DNA from: Dimorphilus gyrociliatus
Lineage: Eukaryota > Annelida > Polychaeta > Dinophilidae
Length of the DNA stretch: 64,000 nucleotides
Assembly (NCBI GenBank): GCA_904063045.1
Contig: CAJFCJ010000014.1
Coordinates: forward strand, 1,299,643 to 1,363,642
Direction: 5' to 3'
Below the pieces are notes generated by a model that was not told the origin of the DNA, ran no database searches, and was given only the letters and a program-made list of their open reading frames with translations. Each line of letters starts with the position of its first letter. The first letter of the stretch is position 1. The translations under genes were made by a program, and so were the position numbers. Positions 57,953 through 64,000 of this stretch are shown here, piece by piece.

Positions 57953-60181
57953 CTAAAATTAACTTGATAATATTATAGTTGGTCGGTGGTGTATACAAAA
58001 ATAAGGGGAGGGAGGGGGAGGGGAGAGAAAAATCAATTGGCGTCCGTTTTTTTATAGTCGCACTGCAATGTAATTTAAATCAAAAAAAAATAAAAAGAAA
58101 GCAAGAAAAAGAAGAGAAAGAAGAACTTTAATTTATACGTTTGTTTGAATAAGAAAGAACAAAAATTACTTACATCTAATAGTGTTGTTTGTCCTTTTTT
58201 AGAAGTATTTTCTTCTATTTTCAGTTTCCTGTATAATTTAGAACAATCAACTATAAACAGGAGAAAAAATAACGAACAGAGGAAAAGTTATTAGGAATTC
58301 GTAATAATTTAAAAATCTATAAAAAACAATAGATCAATAGAAACAAGTAAAAATTCATTTCTTATTCATTTGCAGTCAATAGATATGAAAGTGGCGTAAT
58401 ATTTGATAAACGCCATACTGATAATTATAATGATAAGTCAGACTAAAGTTAGGAGCCCACCTACGCGTTTATTTCATGTTGTTTGCAAGCTTTTCCGGTC
58501 TACGACAGTTTCGATTTCATATCGATTTACAATATTGACTTTATCGAAAATAGCCGAAAGAAGAAACGCTTCACCTAATCGCTAAAGGGTGTTTGTAACT
58601 GAAAAAGTTTACCTAAACGGATACTTACGTTTTATAAGCGGTACAGACTCAAAATCAAGCTTGATCGAATCTCTACAAACTCAATTATAACTTTGAATAA
58701 TAATTTTCTGACGATCTTTATGAACGAGGAGCCAAAATTAACTTTTTCTCTCGCTACCAATGCGCTTTGTTTGATATAATTGGTGTTCCGTGTCTCAGCG
58801 CTTAAACATCTATACTATAGTAAAAAGCGCCCAGTAGAAAATTTCTATACAATAGTATTAAAAACGAAAAGCGCTCTCCTGGTTCGCTTAGTGCGCTGAG
58901 TAATAGCTTGGACCACTTCCGGTTAAAAATCGCCATCTATCAGACATTGTAGAAATATTAGCTTTAGTTTACACATAATTAAGAGTAAGTCATTGTTCAC
59001 TTGTATCTTGATAGCAAAGTATAAAGAAAGAAGGTGAAACCAACAACAACAAAAAAAACTTCGTTAAACTAGTTAGCGAATGTATGCTACCTCATTAATA
59101 AAATTTTGATGCAATTATCGTTTGTAACTGTCACATTATGTTGTTAAAAAAAAGAAAATAATGTAAATATTAGTATCGGAAATAATACTTCTAGAATGCT
59201 ATACTATCTCAATTTTATCGTAAGTTACCTTTTCAAATTTGACTCATCGATTAATTGGGAAAGGCAAAACCTTTTGTATAAATATTACTTTCCCATATTG
59301 TTTGAAATCCATTAATAAGAGTATAAACTTTATTTAGGCCTATGTATTTATAAGCATCGAAGACAGTAAACGGAAATTTTATCCGGTATTTGTATTTTTA
59401 ATAAAAAAAAGAAAGACGTTAATTTCTCTCTCTATCTTATTCTTTATATCCATTTATCTATCCTAATATATACTGTATCTACCTCTATTTATTCTTTACA
59501 ATCTACGGACCATTATCGCATGCTCTTTTAGCGAATTTTTTATTTTATACCATTATTGTATAGTCTATATCTATTGACATTTAAAAAAAAAGAGAATAAG
59601 AGAGATTTATGGCATCGTTTAATCATTAAAACTTTTAGGTAATTACATTGATTGTTCACTTGTAATAAGATTAAGCTTTAAAATATATAAAATCTTAGGA
59701 TATTGTTCCATACAATACGTCTCTTTAATTACGCTCAAAGTAATTTGTATAATATTTTCTTACCAACCCCATTGTAAATTCATTTGAAATATAGGTCTTG
59801 ATTGTTGCGCCGAACGATCAGAAATCCAAATAATACGTTTGCAGATATTGTAACGTTGTATTTATTATAATTTAACAATATGAGTCAGACTAATAAACGT
59901 TATGGTACCATATGGTTGGTAGCTAATGAAATAAACAAAACGTCCTCTTAGAGGCTTCTTGAATTTAGCGCCGCTGGAAATAGGCAAAACACACATGAAA
60001 ATAATGTAAATAGGTTTTATAAAAATTCCCTTGTCTATGTTAAATTTTTTGATTTTATGAGATCGGAATACCTAACCTGTCCATCAGTTTTTTTACAACT
60101 TTATTTTATCTTATTGATTATCGCTCAAAATTCATCTCTTCTTTAAATAATTAATACACTGCCTTTTCTTTGGATTATAAC
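57953..60181. other. Divergent spacer liprin-beta / Gemin7 with leader exons
   Basis: On the minus strand a 55-base segment at 58228-58174 is bounded by a good acceptor (TACAG) and a GTAAGT donor. A second donor GTAAGT ends a segment near 58632. The liprin-beta start exon has an acceptor (TTTTAG) at 57953. Neither upstream segment contains an ATG, so they are read as 5' untranslated exons. 58.8-60.1 kb holds no supported gene. Confidence 0.5.
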
Positions 60182-60430
60182 ATGAATGAAGAGGACATAC
60201 GAAATACTCGTGTATTCTTACGAGAGAGATTTTTACAGCTAATTCCATCCCTTAGCGGACAATCAGCGTCATTTCACTTGTATGATGGTTTGACTGTGCA
60301 AGCAGAATTTCACGGATTAGATTTGGACGGAGAATACTTTCTTGCAACAAATCTTCAAACGCCTATAGGCGAAAAAAAATCTGCTCTTTTACGATCTGGA
60401 GATGTTTATTCCGTAAAAGTATCAATATAA
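60182..60430 (+). CDS. GEMIN7: Gemin7, SMN complex subunit
   Basis: Gemin7 is an Sm-fold subunit of the SMN complex that assembles Sm cores on snRNAs and pairs with Gemin6. The single exon encodes 82 residues, against about 130 in human; the missing part is the variable N-terminus. Matching blocks are LRERFLQLIPSLSGQSASFH, LYDGLTVQAEFHGLDLDGEY, FLATNLQTPIGEKKSALLRS and GDVYSVKVS. The LQTPIG segment is diagnostic. The ATG at 60182 is the only one upstream of the conserved part. The gene converges with TFIIA, leaving 145 bases between stop codons. Confidence 0.92.
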   Translation: MNEEDIRNTRVFLRERFLQLIPSLSGQSASFHLYDGLTVQAEFHGLDLDGEYFLATNLQTPIGEKKSALLRSGDVYSVKVSI

Positions 60431-60575
60431 TAATAAAATAACTCTTTTGAACAATAACAACTGGTTTTTTTGCCTTTTCTATTTCAGCTGTTAGAATGTT
60501 TACTTTATGAATAAAAAACTCTTTTAAAGCAATTACATCGTTGATATATTTTACAATTAGAACCACATATATTTA

Positions 60576-61729
60576 TCACCAATCAGCATCGCCAGTTGCT
60601 TTTTGAAAAACATAATCCTTTCCTTTAAGATTCATTATTCCGTCTTTTAATGTGAACTTCCATTTAGTCTTATTTCGATTAATCTGTTATTAGATAAAGT
60701 AGGATAGTAATGTGCTCTCCGTTCTACTATGGCAAAAAATTAAGAAAAATAATATAGATTAGTTATTACCTTATCGTAAAGGCAAACGACGAGGTTATCG
60801 ACTTCAAACAATGAACCAGTGTCCTCTTCGCTAACATCGTCTCCAGAATTTAGTGACTTTTCTTCCTCTCCTTGCTCTTCTTCCTCTTCATCTTTTTCAG
60901 ATTCGTCAGACGAATTTGAGTCAGATGAAGAGGAGGAATCATTTGCTCCGTCATGTTGTATGATGATCTCCACTTTCTTGCCTTTACAAATAAAGTTCTG
61001 CTTGAAACATCAACATTTGAAAAATTTTAATTAAATACCTTTTCTCCTAGCTTTGTGTTCTGTGATTTGTGATTTAGATGGCAAGGTTTCATCATCGGAA
61101 CCTTTCCCACTTTCATCATCTGCAGTGCCATCTACCTGATTTATACGGTTCTGTTGGTTATTTTGACCAACCATCAAGTTTTGACTTCCAGATTGAATAA
61201 GAAAATTTTGACCGTTAATTTGAATAAGATTTTGACTCAATGAAACAGGAATTTGCATTGCCGCCGAAGCTCCAGCTTGCCCAGAGGTGGTTAGAGTGGG
61301 ATATACTGTTTGTTGTGTTCCCGGTTGGATAACGGATTGCAAGTAAACAGGGGCAGATTTTGTTTCTGTTCCGGAGAATTCTACGACTTTACTTTTCTTC
61401 AATTTCCCTTCCCATAACTACAGATGAAATTTACAGACTTAACTAACTTTTACATGTAAAACCAATAATAATTTAATAACCTGTCTAAGTTCGTGCAGAA
61501 CGTTTTCATCATATCCTTCATCTTGAAATGCTTCCCGAACATTGTTAATAACATCATCTATGACTGATTGGTAAATTTTCCCCTAAAACGAAAATGAAAA
61601 AGTTAGATTCATAGGCCTAAAGCGGACAATTAATGACTGAGAAATATATTTCTCTCTATAATCGCTCAGGTATGAAAAAAAATCATAAAACAAACTAACT
61701 GTGGGATTTTGAGAGGAAGATCCCGACAT
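60576..61729 (-). CDS. GTF2A1: Transcription factor IIA alpha/beta precursor
   Basis: TFIIA stabilises TBP on the TATA box. Exon 1 (61729-61700) encodes MSGSSSQNPT; following exons give GKIYQSVIDDVINNVREAFQ, DEGYDENVLHELRQ, LWEGKLKKSKVVEF (the N-terminal four-helix part), a Gln/Asn/Ser-rich linker, a Ser/Glu/Asp-rich acidic block, then the C-terminal beta-barrel part LFEVDNLVVCLYDKINRNKT, KWKFTLKDGIMNLKGKDYVF and QKATGDADW. Length is about 280 residues, shorter than human because the linker is short. The linker contains QVDGTADD, an excellent Taspase1 cleavage site (Q-V-D/G), so the precursor should be cut into alpha and beta subunits. The ending in ...DADW is typical of the family. Confidence 0.95.
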
Positions 61730-63483
61730 TCTGATTTCAAAAGTTAATATTTGAGCATAAAAGTGGACTTCGAAATCGGCTCCACCGAAGCCAGACTGTC
61801 AAGTTTCCGATCCCTTATATACTTCGTTTTCCGTTAAAAATGGCGGATTATAATTATTCGTGGTCACGTGATATATTGAGGCGCCATCTATCGAATAATA
61901 TTGAAATAGTCATTTTCCGCTGTTTAGTTCTCTTGTCTAAAATCTGCTCTCTTCTTGATAGTTGGGAAGTGTAAATTTACTTAAAAGCCAATACGACTTC
62001 CCCTCTGACAATTGACCCAAAACAGAATGAGCATAGTTTTCGGCTGACATAAATCGGTGGGGGTAAAATTGCTACAGTAACTTTCTCGTGGGAAAATGCA
62101 ATTTAAACACGCTCCATCCGTTTTCCAAACACGACTCTCGGAGGAATCATTAACTAAGTGGGCACTACTTTTTTCCCTCTCTAAATAGTCTTTTAACAGC
62201 TTTTCCTAATTATTAAACAATTATTTATTTATTTTTAAATTAAAATTAAATGACCCGTTACCTGTATACGATCAAACGCTTTTCACGTTAAGTTGACCTA
62301 AGGTCCAGGCCACAAGCGGTTTTTTTTTGAGTATTTCAAATAAAAGGCCTTTGAAAATGTAAATGATTTAAGCCTATATCAACTCGACGTCTATTGGTCG
62401 GAAGTTGGCGCGTAGACCACGTAACCGGGTTATTCGGTACACACGTTAGGCCTCACTAGAAAGCAGTTCTGCTCAACGAGGAATTGTAGTGTTTACAGCT
62501 TCGGAGTATACGAATTTAGCTTGAGTCTTTTTTTTTTTACTGAAGGCAGTTTTTTTAACTTCAACGCATTTTTTATTTGCTTCGGAAATTTCCTCCTTCC
62601 ACGTAAGTATAAAGTGAAAAAGTTTAATATTTTAACCTAATACATCATATATATATGACTTGTTTGAATAAAATACGTGCTTAGTCTGCCTTTTAACGGC
62701 TGCGTAGTCTAGGGTAAGGTTTTTTGAATAATAAATAAAACTAATAATAGAAAAGTGAAGCGACCTATAGATTTTTAAGTACCTTATTTAATCAGTTGTT
62801 TTTTTTCTTGTCACGATCAACTATTGTATGATTGGTTTTGACTAGTTGTCTTTCACTCTTTATTTAATCAACGCAATTTTTCTAAGGGATAGAAAGTTTT
62901 AATAATAATTTCAAAAAGTCTTTTGTCTTTCCTTCTCTCCCTACTTTCTCTCTCTCTCTCTCCATCTTCATTCTTTATTTCTTTCAACTTAAACAACAAC
63001 TCACTACTAGGAAAAAAAGACTAGGTTTCTCTCGAGAGTGAGGCGGATGTAAAGTAATCACTTGGTCTACTCTTCGCCGTATGCTATGAATAGTGAGAGT
63101 TTTTTTTGGCTGTAAGATGTAAGAAAGAATTTCCTACAACCGGCTGCTGTGCGCCGTTTGGATAATTACAAGTAAAAGAATTTCCGCCAAACGAGTCGAA
63201 AATTAGGAACGACAGAGTTAAAAAAGAATTTTATCGCATAATTAACTTTAAACTATTTCCGGTTTCATGCCATTAAGACTTTCAATTTTATATTAGTAGT
63301 ATTAAAATTTTCAGAAGGATGTGGAGAAAAGGGTAGGCGAGATGCACAATAGTAAAATATATAAAGTACATTTTTAATACTGTATTAGAGAACTTACTAT
63401 GCTTATAAACGATATATATCTTATAAGTAGTATAAATATGTGTTTCTGTATATAATATACAGTTTATTTCTTTTTATTTTACA
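61730..63483. other. Spacer with a probable 5' leader exon and intron
   Basis: Left of about 62450 is the TFIIA promoter side. A comparatively GC-rich segment around 62380-62600 ends in a strong donor, TTCCAC|GTAAGT at 62600, and pairs with the acceptor TTTTACAG ending at 63484. This is best read as the untranslated first exon and first intron of the plus-strand gene that follows. CTCTC repeats lie near 62947-62965. Confidence 0.45.
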
Positions 63484-63524
63484 GTAAACAGAAGATCGGG
63501 TAGCGGTCCCGAAGAAGAGAAAGT

Positions 63525-63600
63525 ATGCTAGTAATCCGCCAACAGCTTGTTCTATTCTCTCTTTTTGTACTACTATTCGACGAGTCGACCTGTAAAGTCG
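63525..63600 (+). CDS. First coding exon of a secreted/membrane protein (partial)
   Basis: The ATG at 63525 starts a 25-residue frame with a signal-peptide pattern: MLVIRQQ, a hydrophobic core LVLFSLFVLLF, then DESTCKV. It ends at a strong donor G|GTAAGA in phase 1, so the rest lies beyond the window. The acceptor TTTTACAG at 63484 precedes it. The frame remains open past the donor, but that portion (Lys/Tyr/Phe-rich, AT-driven) looks intronic. The family cannot be named from this fragment. Confidence 0.5.
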
Positions 63601-64000
63601 GTAAGAAATGTTTTTTAAATGCACATTCCATCGACGAATTACTTCAATGCAATCATTGTTATTATAACAAGACTATTGAAAAAAATCCTTTTCTTTGCAC
63701 GTTTTACTCTTATTATAAAAAGAGAAAAAAAGAACAAAGATTAGGTATCCTGGATATTTTTGTTCACCCTTGCAAGAAAAATAGTAGGCAAACCTTTACC
63801 TATGTCTGAGTGTACTCTATAGACATTCCGAATTTCGATGGATATATAGAACAGGGAGAGAGATTTTAAGCCTATTTTTCATTAATAATACTACTAACTT
63901 GGATTGTTTTCTATATTTATTTCTCTAATCAATTCTATTATTTTGAAATATTTTCCCTCTTAATCTTTCCCTCCCTCCCTCCCTCCTCCTATCATTACCT

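Noticed and set aside
63601-63809. Continuation of the 3'-terminal frame past 63600
   Set aside because: A strong GTAAGA donor lies at 63601 and the downstream residues are AT-driven (Lys, Tyr, Phe), so it reads as intron.
1-64000. CRISPR arrays, bacterial operons or prophage
   Set aside because: The window is a spliced animal genome; the direct repeats present are microsatellites with no spacer structure.

Overview
This is a eukaryotic nuclear window: genes are split by spliceosomal introns, mostly 50-250 bases with GT-AG ends, set in AT-rich sequence full of TA, GA and CA microsatellites. The gene set (Golgi alpha-mannosidase II, TOPBP1, ETFDH, BRCA2, liprin-beta, ARV1, MNAT1, Gemin7, TFIIA alpha/beta, eEF1-gamma, calcineurin B) is animal. 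A nuclear receptor with two DNA-binding domains is typical of lophotrochozoans, flatworms and some arthropods. With the short introns and dense packing, a compact-genome lophotrochozoan such as a miniaturised annelid is the best guess; the species is inference.

Layout. 0.35-1.6 kb: calcineurin B (minus, last exon outside). 2.8-4.7 kb: eEF1-gamma (plus). 4.9-8.0 kb and 8.9-12.4 kb: two long genes with uninterrupted coding sequence, alpha-mannosidase II and TOPBP1 (minus). 12.7-15.2 kb: ETFDH (plus). 16.2-16.7 kb: MRPL14 (plus). 16.9-18.5 kb: orphan class A GPCR (minus). 21.4-25.4 kb: a twelve-exon gene with two nucleoside-deoxyribosyltransferase-like domains (minus). 25.4-31.5 kb: no gene that I can support. 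31.5-35.1 kb: compact BRCA2 (minus). 35.4-38.5 kb: triple-THAP protein (plus). 39.0-43.4 kb: two-DBD nuclear receptor (minus). 43.8-44.8 kb: ARV1 (plus). 45.0-46.3 kb: MNAT1 (minus). 46.4-47.6 kb: winged-helix methyltransferase (plus). 48.4-58.6 kb: liprin-beta with a probable internal alternative first exon (minus). 60.2 kb: Gemin7 (plus). 60.6-61.7 kb: TFIIA alpha/beta (minus). 62.5 kb to the end: first exons of a secreted or membrane protein (plus).

Most neighbours are divergent or convergent pairs separated by 150-400 bases (TOPBP1/ETFDH, BRCA2/THAP, nuclear receptor/ARV1, MNAT1/methyltransferase, Gemin7/TFIIA), so bidirectional promoters and shared 3' spacers are the main organisation. 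The genes do not form one pathway. TOPBP1 and BRCA2 are both genome-maintenance genes; MNAT1 and TFIIA both serve RNA polymerase II initiation.

The most interesting items are the two-DBD receptor whose DBDs share an intron position, the tower-poor BRCA2, the triple-THAP protein whose start codon appears to be split by an intron, the duplicated deoxyribosyltransferase-like protein, the alternative liprin-beta N-terminus, and three AACCGGTT sites in the BRCA2/THAP promoter. Exon models were built by hand from splice signals, reading phase and family similarity; no transcript data were available.
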